Assembly (NCBI GenBank): GCA_002709385.1 | Contig: PAQS01000047.1 | Coordinates: 12,740 to 76,739, forward strand | Length of the DNA stretch: 64,000 nucleotides | Reading direction: 5' to 3' | Origin: Waddliaceae bacterium | GTDB lineage: Bacteria; Chlamydiota; Chlamydiia; Chlamydiales; GCA-2709385 | Shown here: positions 23,811 to 31,667 of the stretch, piece after piece | How the letters are laid out: each line of letters starts with the position of its first letter | Numbering within the stretch: position 1 is the stretch's first letter | Notes under the pieces: generated by a model | Databases searched by the model: none | The model's input: the letters and a program-made list of their open reading frames with translations, nothing else | Told to the model about the DNA's origin: nothing | Position numbers and translations under genes: made by a program

Positions 23811-26100
23811 ATTATCAGTTAGCATCGGCGCTGCCCTTAAAAATAGCTTTACTACAGCACTCTCTAGCAGCACCAAGCAATTAAGCCGTCTTGGCAGCAC
23901 CATCAAAAAGTTAGAATCACAAGGCAAGTCCATTGCAACATTAGATAAATTAAAACGTGAAACCTTAGATGCCAAACGGGCTTGGAATGGAGCAGAATCT
24001 GAGGTTAAACAATTAGCCGCAGCACTAAAAACGACCCAAAGCCCAAGTAAAGAATTACAGAAATCATTTGAAAAAGCCAAGCAAGCAGCGTCAAAATCAA
24101 AAGCAGCTTACCTTAAAAAACGCAGTTCACTTGTACAGCTTAGTAATCAAATGCGAAAAAGCGGCATGGATATGCAAAGACTATCCAGCCAGCAAGTACG
24201 CCTTGGCCGCTCTGTTGAAAAATTAAAATATCATTATCAAGCACTCGATCGCATCATGAAAAAGCGTGACGGTGTTTTAGCAAGGCGCGCTGCTCTTCGT
24301 GGTCAAATGTTAGACGCTGTGGCATTGGGTGCAACTTTAGCAGTTCCTTTAAAGGCAGCTATTGATTTTGAAAGTGCAATGGCCGATGTGCGTAAAGTTG
24401 TAGAATTTGATACGCCTGATGGATTGCAAAAGCTTGGCGCAGAGTTGAAAAACATGTCGCGCACTATTCCTATTTCAGCTGCTGGTCTCGCACAAATTGC
24501 AGCAAGTGGTGGTCAGCTAGGTGTTGCTGCTGAAAATCTAGGTGCTTTTACTGATACCGTTTCTAAAATGGCAATCGCTTATGACATGTCGGCTGAAGAA
24601 GCTGGTAATGCTATGGCGAAACTTGCCAATGTTTATCAAATTCCTATTACCGAGATGAGTAAATTAGGTGATGCGATTAATCATTTATCGGATAATACCG
24701 CTGCTAAAGCCCGTGATATGGTGCCAGCACTCAATATGATTGGTGGTACGGCCAGACAGTTTGGATTAACCGCAGTGCAATCAAGTGCTTTGGTATCTGC
24801 TTTTATCAGCTTGGGTAAAGCACCGACCAAAGCAGGCACAGCCATTAATGCCATGCTCAGTAAATTACAAACTGCAGGCAAGCAAGGCAAGAAATTCCAA
24901 GATGCATTTAAATCCTTAGGACTTGATATCAAAGCCTTTGAAGAGCAGCTCAAAACTGATGCACAAGGCGCTATTATTTCGTTTTTAGAAACTGTTGAAA
25001 AATTAGATAAGCAATCACGCTCTGGGGTGTTGTTTGATTTATTCGGCATGGAATACCAAGATGATTTAGCGCTATTGGTGGGTAGCTTAAAAGAATACAA
25101 AAAAGCCATTAAAGCAGTGGGCACAGAAGAATCTTATGCAGGCTCTATGCAGCGGGAGTTTGCGAATCGCGCCGCAACCACAGCTAATAATTTGCAGCTT
25201 CTGAAAAACTCATTATCAGAAGTCGGTATTAACCTTGGGAACCTGGTATTGCCAGCGCTTAACAGTATTGTAGGCAGCATTCGCGGCATAACCACCACGA
25301 TGGCAGAGTTTGCCCAAACCTATCCCACAATATCCAAAGTAGTAGTTGGACTTACTGTTGGCTTAATGGGCCTTAAAATAGCAGCAATTGGTTTAGGGTA
25401 TGCTTGGACTTTTGTACAAGGTGGCGCTTTAACATTAGCAGCTGCTTGGCGTGGATTATTAGCCGCTGTTGCGATGGCACAAACGGGGCTGGTTGGATTT
25501 AATGCCACAGCCTTGATTACCGCAGCCAGATTAAAGGTTTTAGCTGTAGGTGGTGCTATTAAAGCCTTTGGTGCATCGCTGATGGGATTAGCATCCAGGG
25601 TATTTCCGGCAGTGATTACAGGCTTTAGAGCATTAACCGTCGCACTCATGACCAATCCAATCGGGTTAATTGTCGGTGGTTTAGCACTAGCTGCGGGCCT
25701 TGTGATTAGTAAATGGGATACAGTGAAAAGTTTCTTCATGAATCTGTGGGAGCCGATTAAACCCATCTGGGAATCTTTTATGGGCTTTGTTTCTAAGTTC
25801 TGGGATACGATTAAAAAACCACTACAAGCTATTGGTAAAGTTTGGGATTGGATTTGGGGCAAGGATAAAACTGCTAAAATCGAAGTGGATGATGAAAAAA
25901 CTATAAAACAAGCATTGGCTCAGCCACTGCAAAACGCATCCTCATTGCCGGTTACCAACCGTACGCAAAATAATCATTTTAATATCAAAATTGAAACTTT
26001 ACCTGGCCAAGATACCAGAGCCATTGTTGATGAGGTGATGCGCCGCTTTCAAGCTGAATCAAGAAGTGCCCTTTATGATCCAATAGGAGCAACGCTATGA
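23794..26100 (+). CDS. T: Tail tape measure protein, P2 gpT-like
   Basis: A 768-residue protein that sets tail length. Its N-terminal third is helical, with coiled-coil heptads (RLGSTIKKLESQGKSIATLDKLKRETLDAKRAW). A TMP-type core spans about 180-400 (FESAMADVRKVVEFDTPDGLQKLGAELKNMSRTIPISAAGLAQIAASGGQLGV). Several hydrophobic helices lie at about 510-640 and may insert into the host membrane. The start overlaps the end of the E+E' frame. It is coupled to gpU by an ATGA overlap. Length implies a tail of about 110 nm by the usual 0.15 nm per residue rule. Confidence 0.93.
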   Translation: MSANHKLSVSIGAALKNSFTTALSSSTKQLSRLGSTIKKLESQGKSIATLDKLKRETLDAKRAWNGAESEVKQLAAALKTTQSPSKELQKSFEKAKQAASKSKAAYLKKRSSLVQLSNQMRKSGMDMQRLSSQQVRLGRSVEKLKYHYQALDRIMKKRDGVLARRAALRGQMLDAVALGATLAVPLKAAIDFESAMADVRKVVEFDTPDGLQKLGAELKNMSRTIPISAAGLAQIAASGGQLGVAAENLGAFTDTVSKMAIAYDMSAEEAGNAMAKLANVYQIPITEMSKLGDAINHLSDNTAAKARDMVPALNMIGGTARQFGLTAVQSSALVSAFISLGKAPTKAGTAINAMLSKLQTAGKQGKKFQDAFKSLGLDIKAFEEQLKTDAQGAIISFLETVEKLDKQSRSGVLFDLFGMEYQDDLALLVGSLKEYKKAIKAVGTEESYAGSMQREFANRAATTANNLQLLKNSLSEVGINLGNLVLPALNSIVGSIRGITTTMAEFAQTYPTISKVVVGLTVGLMGLKIAAIGLGYAWTFVQGGALTLAAAWRGLLAAVAMAQTGLVGFNATALITAARLKVLAVGGAIKAFGASLMGLASRVFPAVITGFRALTVALMTNPIGLIVGGLALAAGLVISKWDTVKSFFMNLWEPIKPIWESFMGFVSKFWDTIKKPLQAIGKVWDWIWGKDKTAKIEVDDEKTIKQALAQPLQNASSLPVTNRTQNNHFNIKIETLPGQDTRAIVDEVMRRFQAESRSALYDPIGATL

Positions 26101-26480
26101 TGCTTGCTTTAGGACCTTATCGGTTTTCCATTAATACCAGCAGCTACCAAACGCTGCGACGCTCACATAATTACAGATGGCCATCGGTTGATCGCATTGG
26201 CAGCAAACCAGCCCTGCAACATGTTGGCAGCGATAGCGGTAGAGTTAGCTTAGATGGCGTAATTTATCCCGAAAATACCAATGATCATAGTCAGGTTAAT
26301 CGCATGCGAGAATCTGCCTCTATTGGTGAGCCACATTTATTGGTAGATGGCAGTGGCTATGTTTGGGGCAAATGGGTAATTGAAAAAATTGATGAGCAAC
26401 AAAGTTATTTTTTTGAGGACGGTCGCCCGCGCAAAATTGAATTTCATCTAGAGCTGACCGAATATGGAGAAGATTTATGA
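26097..26480 (+). CDS. U: Tail protein gpU-like
   Basis: A 127-residue tail protein that matches P2 gpU: LALGPYRFSINTSSYQTLRRSHNYRWPSVDRIGSKPALQHVG, then ISLDGVIYPE-like and EDGRPRKIEFHLELTEYGED near the end. It acts at the tail end during maturation. It begins at ATGATG overlapping the tape-measure stop; either ATG could serve. It is coupled to gpX by a 4-bp overlap. Confidence 0.9.
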   Translation: MMLALGPYRFSINTSSYQTLRRSHNYRWPSVDRIGSKPALQHVGSDSGRVSLDGVIYPENTNDHSQVNRMRESASIGEPHLLVDGSGYVWGKWVIEKIDEQQSYFFEDGRPRKIEFHLELTEYGEDL

Positions 26481-26683
26481 TCCGCTATTTTACAAAAGAA
26501 AATGATATGGTGGATTGGATCTGCTGGAAACATTATGGCAGGCAATCTGGCGCTGTTGAAGAAGTTTATGCTGTTAATCCTGATTTAGCTGAATGGGGAA
26601 GCTATTTACCTGCTGGCATTATCATCAATCTGCCTGATTTAAGTTTTGATGAAGCTGAAACGAACATTAGGTTATGGGATTAG
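26477..26683 (+). CDS. X: Tail protein gpX-like (LysM-type)
   Basis: A 68-residue protein with the gpX pattern: DMVDWICWKHYGRQSGAVEEVYAVNPDLAEWGSYLPAGIIINLPDL. The fold is LysM-like, and in P2 the small protein X is needed for tail assembly. It follows gpU with overlap ATGA and ends 1 bp before the gpD start. Length is normal. Confidence 0.9.
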   Translation: MIRYFTKENDMVDWICWKHYGRQSGAVEEVYAVNPDLAEWGSYLPAGIIINLPDLSFDEAETNIRLWD

Positions 26684-26684
26684 C

Positions 26685-27668
26685 ATGAGACCAGATTATG
26701 CAATTTGGGCGGATGGCCTGTTAATTACCGGAAATATTCCATCTTATTTGGTTAGTTTGCGCGTTACAGATGAGGCAGGCATTAAAAGTGATGTTGTGGA
26801 AATCACCTTAGATGATAGAGATGGTAAATTACTGCTACCCCATACAGGCACGCATCTTAAATTAGCCATTGGTTATCAAGAAACTGGCCTTACCAATTTA
26901 GGCGTTTATATTGTTGATGAAATTGGCATTGAATCACCGCCACAGAAAATTACTATCAAAGGCCATGCAGCTGATTTAAATAAAGCTTTTAAATCACAGC
27001 AAACCAAAACCTGGCAGCCCCAAAGCTTGGGTAATATTATCAGCGACATTGCCTCTAAAAATGGCTATCAACCGCGTATTGCAGATGAATTGGCAAGCCT
27101 TATGATGCCACATTTAGATCAAACCGCTGAGAGTGATATTCACTTTATCACCAGGCTTGCTAATTTGCATGGCGCTATTGCCAAACCTGCCGGAGGTTAT
27201 CTTTTATTTGTACCTAAAGACAGCAACAAATCTGTGAGTGGCCAATTATTACAAGTTATATCTATTGTTCCAAAAGATAGCAAAGACTGGCGCATTAGCT
27301 TTTCCGAACGCAACCATCATGGCGCTGTTGTTGCTGAATATCATGATGTAGATGAAGCCAAGGTTATTGAAGCTAAAGCCGGTAGTGGCGATCCGATTCA
27401 TCGGCTTAGAGAAACTTATCCTACCAAAGAGCTTGCAGAGCGTGCTGCAAACAGTGAATTAAAAAAGCTGACACAAAGTACGGCAACTTTGAATATAACC
27501 CTTGTGGGCAATCCAGCAATTGTTGCTGAGAGTAAACTTGTTCTGCAAGGGTTTAGATCTGGCATTCCAGCGGATTGGACTGTTACCCGCGTAGAGCATG
27601 CCATAGAGTCCAGTGGTTTTACTACCCGTGTTACCGCTGAGCATAAACTTGATGAGGCAAAGCAGTGA
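26685..27668 (+). CDS. D: Tail protein gpD-like (baseplate hub)
   Basis: A 327-residue late-control-D-type hub protein. It opens with MRPDYAIWADGLLITGNIPSYLVSLRVTDEAGIKSDVVEITLDDRDG and continues with LGVYIVDEIGIESPPQKITIKGHAADL and the FKSQQTKTWQPQSLGNIISDIASKNGYQPRI block. The start at 26685 is preferred, because a longer reading from 26646 lies in the gpX gene. It forms the hub that connects tube and spike. The stop overlaps the next GTG start by 4 bp. Confidence 0.9.
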   Translation: MRPDYAIWADGLLITGNIPSYLVSLRVTDEAGIKSDVVEITLDDRDGKLLLPHTGTHLKLAIGYQETGLTNLGVYIVDEIGIESPPQKITIKGHAADLNKAFKSQQTKTWQPQSLGNIISDIASKNGYQPRIADELASLMMPHLDQTAESDIHFITRLANLHGAIAKPAGGYLLFVPKDSNKSVSGQLLQVISIVPKDSKDWRISFSERNHHGAVVAEYHDVDEAKVIEAKAGSGDPIHRLRETYPTKELAERAANSELKKLTQSTATLNITLVGNPAIVAESKLVLQGFRSGIPADWTVTRVEHAIESSGFTTRVTAEHKLDEAKQ

Positions 27669-27940
27669 GCAGACAGACAAAAGAGCAGTTTGATATAAGA
27701 CCACGTGATGATTGGCGAATTTCGCGCAAAATATCTGTGGGCATGATTGTAGCGATGCTATTGCAATCTTTAACAGCTATTTGGTGGGCTGCTAAACTTG
27801 ATACCCGCGTAATGGTGCAAGAACAATGGATTAAGCAGAATACCCATCTCTCAGAGCTTGTATTTCGTCTGGAAGAAAGAATTATCAGCCTACAAGAAGA
27901 TATTAACGAATTACAGGAACGGATTAATAATGCCAGATAA
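27665..27940 (+). CDS. Small membrane protein with coiled coil, lysis or holin-like candidate
   Basis: A 91-residue protein with one transmembrane helix (ISVGMIVAMLLQSLTAIWWAA, about 23-43) followed by a charged coiled coil (SELVFRLEERIISLQEDINELQERI). Such proteins occur at the start of phage lysis cassettes, but I cannot assign it to a named holin or spanin. It begins with GTG in a GTGA overlap with gpD and overlaps the endolysin start by 11 bp. The location just before the endolysin supports a lysis role. Confidence 0.6.
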   Translation: MSRQTKEQFDIRPRDDWRISRKISVGMIVAMLLQSLTAIWWAAKLDTRVMVQEQWIKQNTHLSELVFRLEERIISLQEDINELQERINNAR

Positions 27941-28430
27941 TTTTGATGAAAAATTTTTAAAAGCCGTTGAGGTGATTTTAGATCATGAAGGTGGTTATGT
28001 TGATGATCCCGATGATCGCGGTGGTGAAACCAAATTTGGGATCAGCAAACAAAGTTATCCCCATCTTGATATTCCCGCACTAGATTTAGATGCAGCAAAA
28101 GCCATTTATTTTGAAGATTACTGGCAACCAGAGCGATATCATGAAATCCAAGATTTAACTTTAATCATTAAGCTATTTGATTTGGCCGTCAATATGGGAA
28201 CCCGTATGGCGCATCGCTTAATTCAGCGCGCACTGCGCTCAGCAGGCCGTGATGTGATTGAAGATGGTTTATTAGGTCCCAAAACAATTGCTGCAATTAA
28301 CGCAGTTGATGTTTCTGATTTACTGGCAGCATTAAAATCTGAGGCGGCAGGTTATTACCGCAGCATTGCAGCAAGCAACCCCAAACAGCGTAAATTTTTA
28401 AAGGGCTGGCTGAACCGAGCTTATTCTTAA
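27930..28430 (+). CDS. Endolysin, glycoside hydrolase family 108
   Basis: A 166-residue muramidase. The family motif DHEGGYVDDPDDRGGETKFGIS has catalytic Glu20. The C-terminal half (MAHRLIQRALRSAGRDVIEDGLLGPKTIAAINAVD) is a peptidoglycan-binding repeat. The start is ATG 27930 after AGGAA; a longer frame from 27858 overlaps the previous gene and lacks a site. There is no signal peptide, so a holin would be needed to reach the cell wall. A peptidoglycan hydrolase is notable in a host group with a thin or modified cell wall. Confidence 0.92.
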   Translation: MPDNFDEKFLKAVEVILDHEGGYVDDPDDRGGETKFGISKQSYPHLDIPALDLDAAKAIYFEDYWQPERYHEIQDLTLIIKLFDLAVNMGTRMAHRLIQRALRSAGRDVIEDGLLGPKTIAAINAVDVSDLLAALKSEAAGYYRSIAASNPKQRKFLKGWLNRAYS

Positions 28431-28448
28431 ATCTTAAAGGAGGCACTC

Positions 28449-28655
28449 ATGCAAGACACATCCATTAACAAACCAGGCATTAAAACCACAGAATTCTGGG
28501 CAACCATTTTAGGCACTATTATTGTTGCTGGCGCTTCAGAATTTGGATTAAACATAGCACCTGCTTCTGCTATTGGGGTTGCTGCTATGATTATTACCTA
28601 TGTTGCAGGCCGTGTGATTAATAAAAATGCCCAAAATAAAATAGCAAAAAAATAA
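28449..28655 (+). CDS. Holin-like small membrane protein
   Basis: A 68-residue protein with two hydrophobic stretches (TTEFWATILGTIIVAGASEFGL and PASAIGVAAMIITYVAGRVI) and a basic C-terminus. Size, topology and place next to the endolysin fit a class II holin, although no family is named. AAAGGAGG lies before the ATG, one of the strongest ribosome binding sites in the prophage. Confidence 0.65.
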   Translation: MQDTSINKPGIKTTEFWATILGTIIVAGASEFGLNIAPASAIGVAAMIITYVAGRVINKNAQNKIAKK

Positions 28656-28882
28656 TGAGCCCCAAATGGTTGCAAGCTTTAGCCCAAATCATCCGGGAAT
28701 TAACGCAGACGGTAATTGCCTATTTGCTTGGCAAGGAGCGATTAAAGCGCCAACAAACCGAAGATGCTTTAGAGCTGCAAGAAACCTATGAAGAGCTGGA
28801 TGAACAAAATAAAGCTTATCGTGATCGCGGCAAGTCTGGCCTGCTTGAGCGGTTGCGCAAGCGTCAGAAACCTCCCCAGTAG
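28655..28882 (+). CDS. Inner-membrane spanin-like or lysis accessory protein, unrecognised
   Basis: A 75-residue protein with an amphipathic hydrophobic N-terminal stretch (ALAQIIRELTQTVIAYLLG, about 8-26) and a charged coiled-coil remainder (LKRQQTEDALELQETYEELDEQNKAYRDRGKSGL). The architecture resembles Rz-type i-spanins but is short. It overlaps the holin candidate by 1 bp, and the lipoprotein gene starts inside it in another frame, as in Rz/Rz1 pairs. Confidence 0.55.
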   Translation: MSPKWLQALAQIIRELTQTVIAYLLGKERLKRQQTEDALELQETYEELDEQNKAYRDRGKSGLLERLRKRQKPPQ

Positions 28883-29027
28883 CTGTCCACAGCATCCTAT
28901 CTACACCAAAGCCGAATGGCAGCAAATAGAACAGGCGGTAAGCAATCTGCCGCCAGATAGCCCTCTAATCTCCGTAATGCAGGATTATTTGGATTTATTG
29001 GATAAGCTTGAGGTGTGTAATGATTAG
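28800..29027 (+). CDS. Outer-membrane spanin-like lipoprotein, nested in the preceding gene
   Basis: A 75-residue lipoprotein. It has a signal peptide with lipobox LSGC (cleavage before Cys at about residue 18: LIVIAASLACLSGCASVRNLP), then a short mature part with Pro-rich start. The first 83 bp overlap the upstream gene in a different frame, the classical Rz/Rz1 arrangement. Two starts are possible, ATG 28788 or 28800; 28800 has AAGAG upstream. It would link the inner-membrane partner to the outer membrane and fuse the membranes at lysis. It is the last recognisable phage gene. Confidence 0.7.
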   Translation: MNKIKLIVIAASLACLSGCASVRNLPSSCPQHPIYTKAEWQQIEQAVSNLPPDSPLISVMQDYLDLLDKLEVCND

Positions 29028-29256
29028 TCGGCATGCTAAATTTCATATTTCCTACCCAGTTTGGAGAGCGCTATATCTAGGGATGCTAACCTCCGTTTTT
29101 TCTCTTAAAATCACTACTTTCCTCCAATTCAACACAATTCCAAACAGTTTCATCCTCAACGAGATAAGAAAATATAATTTTATTTTCAATCAATCGATTG
29201 ATTTATTCCAGTTTTTAGATTAAAATAAATTATGTAAATAAGTTGAGGGTTCTGTC
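29028..29256. promoter_or_regulatory. Junction and efflux-operon promoter region
   Basis: This 229-bp AT-rich gap lies between the last phage gene and the TetR gene. A perfect 16-bp palindrome sits at 29188-29203, about 55 bp before the TetR start, and is likely an operator for autoregulation. A 71-codon frame starting at 29008 overlaps the lipoprotein gene and is not convincing. No tRNA was seen at this prophage edge, so no classical integration site is visible. Confidence 0.55.
29188..29203. promoter_or_regulatory. Palindromic operator candidate (AATCAATCGATTGATT)
   Basis: A perfect 16-bp palindrome upstream of a TetR-type regulator gene that begins its own operon. TetR-family repressors commonly bind such dyads to control themselves and the adjacent efflux genes. 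Nothing else nearby explains it. Confidence 0.6.
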
Positions 29257-29925
29257 TTGGTAAAAGATTCAAAGGAAAGGCTACTAGATGCGGGAACAAA
29301 AGTTTTTGCAAGAGATGGTTTTGAAGGAGCTTCTACACGTGAAATTGTTAAAGAAGCCGGGGTGAATATTTCAGCCATTCCCTATTACTTTGATAGTAAA
29401 GATGGTTTGTATGAAGCTATCATTCGCCGCATTATTTCTATTGTTTTTACTGAGCAAGGTGAGAAAATACGAGAAATCACTAAAGCTTTAGAAAGAGACG
29501 ATATTAGTCAAAATAAAGTGCGTACTTTCTTGCATGATTTATTACGTCATTTTGCAGGTTTTTTACTAAGTGATAAAGCATCACCTGATATGGCGCAGCT
29601 TATGATACGTGAGCAGATGCAGCCAACTCCTATATTTGACATCATTTATGAAGGAGCCATGCTGCCCATGCACCAGACATTAGCGAGACTTATTTCTCGT
29701 TTAACTCAACTGCCTATTGATGATGAGAAAGTAATTTTATGTACACATATGATTATCGGCCAACTCGCTGTTTTCAAAACACATAGAGAAATGATTCTGC
29801 GGCGTTCTGGGTGGGGAAAATATTCAAGAAAAGAAGCTCAAAAAATCATCGAAATGGTTTTATACAACACCGATGCAATCATTGCTGCCCATGCGCAGTC
29901 TTATGAAAATGGAGAGCTATCATGA
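29257..29925 (+). CDS. TetR-family regulator, CecR-like
   Basis: A 222-residue repressor. The N-terminal HTH (RLLDAGTKVFARDGFEGASTREIVKEAGVNISAIPYYFDSKDGLYEAII) is typical of TetR proteins, and the C-terminal part (FLHDLLRHFAGFLLSDKASPDMAQLMIREQMQPTPIFDIIYEGAMLPMH) resembles the CecR/YbiH group. In E. coli CecR controls the ybhGFSR efflux genes, and here the same gene types follow. The start is TTG 29257 with GAGGG upstream. It overlaps the next gene by ATGA, so it is the first gene of the operon and likely autoregulated. Confidence 0.85.
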   Translation: MVKDSKERLLDAGTKVFARDGFEGASTREIVKEAGVNISAIPYYFDSKDGLYEAIIRRIISIVFTEQGEKIREITKALERDDISQNKVRTFLHDLLRHFAGFLLSDKASPDMAQLMIREQMQPTPIFDIIYEGAMLPMHQTLARLISRLTQLPIDDEKVILCTHMIIGQLAVFKTHREMILRRSGWGKYSRKEAQKIIEMVLYNTDAIIAAHAQSYENGELS

Positions 29926-30713
29926 GAACATTACTTTTAGCTTTTTTTCCGATTTTGTTTCTAACAGGATGTTTTCAAGAAGAGAATAAGAATATTCATG
30001 GCTATGTTGAGGGTGAATTTGTCATGATTGCAGCGACGACAAGTGGTACTCTTGAATCTTTATTAGTCAGACGAGGCGATTCTGTAAAAATAGGTGAAAA
30101 ATTATTTTCTCTTGATCTAACGGCTTTAGAAGCACAGAAAAAAAGTGCGCAATCTGAAATCAAACGTCTACAAGCTGAAGTGGAAAATGCTCAAAGGGAA
30201 TACGATCGAATTTTGCCATTAAGCCAAACAGGAGCGGCAAGTATAGCTAAACTTGATGATTCAAAGACAAGATTGAGCTCTTTAAGTAGTACCTTTGAGA
30301 GTGCACAACAAACATTAGTCCAGATTGAGAAGAAACTAGAAGATTCTGCGCCTATCTCACTTTCAAATGCTAAGATACAAGATACTTTTTATACAGAAGG
30401 AGAGTTTATTCCAGAAGGAAAGCCTGTTATTAGTCTTTTACCCCCTGAAAATATTAAAGTTCGGTTTTTTGTATCCCAAGAAGAATTTGCCAATTTATCT
30501 TTGGGACAAACAATCAAAATTATCTGTGATGGTTTTAAAACGACAATTCCTGCAAGAATTTCTTATATTTCTCCAGATGCAGAATACACCCCACCTGTTA
30601 TTTATAGTGTAGAATCCCGTGAAAAATTTGTGTTTCTCATCGAAGCTGTGCCGGATAAATATCATTCTTCTCTACACCCAGGACTACCTGTAAGCATTGA
30701 TTTGGGGAAGTGA
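29922..30713 (+). CDS. Periplasmic adaptor lipoprotein, HlyD/YbhG-like
   Basis: A 263-residue efflux adaptor with a lipobox (LTGC, Cys at about 17). A barrel-sandwich half (GYVEGEFVMIAATTSGTLESLLVRRGDSVKIGEKLFSLD) is followed by a coiled-coil hairpin (about 68-140: EAQKKSAQSEIKRLQAEVENAQREYDR) and the second half (PEGKPVISLLPPENIKVRFFVSQEEF). It bridges the ABC transporter and the outer-membrane channel. It is coupled to the regulator upstream and starts the transporter genes. Relation to YbhG is by family and gene order. Confidence 0.88.
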   Translation: MRTLLLAFFPILFLTGCFQEENKNIHGYVEGEFVMIAATTSGTLESLLVRRGDSVKIGEKLFSLDLTALEAQKKSAQSEIKRLQAEVENAQREYDRILPLSQTGAASIAKLDDSKTRLSSLSSTFESAQQTLVQIEKKLEDSAPISLSNAKIQDTFYTEGEFIPEGKPVISLLPPENIKVRFFVSQEEFANLSLGQTIKIICDGFKTTIPARISYISPDAEYTPPVIYSVESREKFVFLIEAVPDKYHSSLHPGLPVSIDLGK

Positions 30714-30716
30714 ATT

Positions 30717-31667
30717 ATGGTGGAACCTCTCTTAGCTATTGATGTGAAAAATTTAACGAAACGTTTTGCTGATAAAACGGTAGTTGATCGATGTGATATA
30801 CAGGTTCCACGGGGAAAAATTTATGGCTTTTTAGGTCCGAATGGAAGTGGAAAAACAACAACATTACGTTTGATTTGTGGACTCTTAACTCCTGATGAGG
30901 GGGAAGGAACCTGCCTTGGTTTTGATATTCGTAAAGAGCCTTTAGAAATCAAAAAACGTATTGGCTATATGACTCAAAAGTTTAGTTATTGGACGGATAT
31001 GAGTATTCGTGAGAATTTAGAGTTTACAGCAAAACTTTATGGTTTGGATCGAATTCAGGAAAGAGTAGATGAGGCTCTTGAGAACTTAAATTTAAAGGAT
31101 AGACAATTTCAACTTGCTGGACAACTCTCCGGGGGATGGAAGCAAAGACTTGCCCTTGCTGCTTGTATTTTACATGAGCCAGAGCTTCTTTTACTCGATG
31201 AACCCACAGCTGGAGTTGATCCAAAAGCTCGTCGTGAGTTCTGGGATGAAATTCATCAACTAGCTGACAAAGGAATTACTGTTTTAGTCAGTACTCACTA
31301 CATGGACGAAGCTGAACGTTGTCATGCAATTGTTTACATTAGCTACGGTAAATTAGTTACACAGGGAACAGTGCAAGATGTTGTCGAGGGTGCAGGGCTG
31401 ACAACATGGATAGTTCAAGGTCCTGATCTCATTCACTTAGGAAAAGAACTTATTCAACTTGAAGCCGTTATCACTGCAGCACCATTCGGGGACAGCTTGC
31501 ATGTGAGTGGAATAGACGCTATTCGTCTCTTAGAAGCACTCAAACCTTATTTTAATGATAAACGATATGAATGGCAGAAAGGGAAAGCTTCCTTTGAAGA
31601 TGTGTTTATCCGCTATATGAATGATACGGAGGATAATTTTAAAGCTACGGAGGATACAAAGCTATGA
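30717..31667 (+). CDS. ABC transporter ATPase, YbhF-like half
   Basis: A 316-residue ATPase with Walker A GPNGSGKTT at 40-48, signature LSGGWKQRLALA near 137, Walker B LLLLDEPTAGVDP near 158 and a switch His in STHYMDEAE. The signature has Trp after LSGG, seen in some drug-efflux ATPases. E. coli YbhF carries two ATPase domains; here there is one. It probably pairs with itself and with the ABC-2 permease that overlaps it by 4 bp. It powers export of toxic compounds. Confidence 0.92.
   Translation: MVEPLLAIDVKNLTKRFADKTVVDRCDIQVPRGKIYGFLGPNGSGKTTTLRLICGLLTPDEGEGTCLGFDIRKEPLEIKKRIGYMTQKFSYWTDMSIRENLEFTAKLYGLDRIQERVDEALENLNLKDRQFQLAGQLSGGWKQRLALAACILHEPELLLLDEPTAGVDPKARREFWDEIHQLADKGITVLVSTHYMDEAERCHAIVYISYGKLVTQGTVQDVVEGAGLTTWIVQGPDLIHLGKELIQLEAVITAAPFGDSLHVSGIDAIRLLEALKPYFNDKRYEWQKGKASFEDVFIRYMNDTEDNFKATEDTKL

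Larger units (their letters stand above)
1..29030. mobile_element. Tailed (contractile, myovirus-type) prophage, left end outside the window
   Basis: A nearly complete set of tailed-phage genes runs without interruption: early or regulatory genes on the minus strand, then resolvase, packaging, lambda-type head, P2-type contractile tail and lysis genes on the plus strand. Gene order matches known phage modules and neighbouring genes mostly overlap by 1-20 bp. The right edge is placed after the nested lipoprotein gene ending at 29,027, because the next genes form an unrelated efflux operon. No integrase, excisionase, CI-like repressor or attachment repeat is visible, so the left edge is unknown. 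Most structural genes look intact, so the element could be functional or recently inactivated; that is an inference. Confidence 0.93.

Noticed and set aside
24681-25124. 147-codon minus-strand frame in the tape-measure gene
   Set aside because: It is antisense to the tape-measure core and no ribosome binding site is seen.
25320-25862. 180-codon minus-strand frame in the tape-measure gene
   Set aside because: It is antisense to a well-supported gene and has Pro/Ala/Thr-rich composition typical of a shadow frame.
29008-29223. 71-codon frame at the prophage edge
   Set aside because: It overlaps the lipoprotein gene, reads into AT-rich DNA and has no recognisable protein character.
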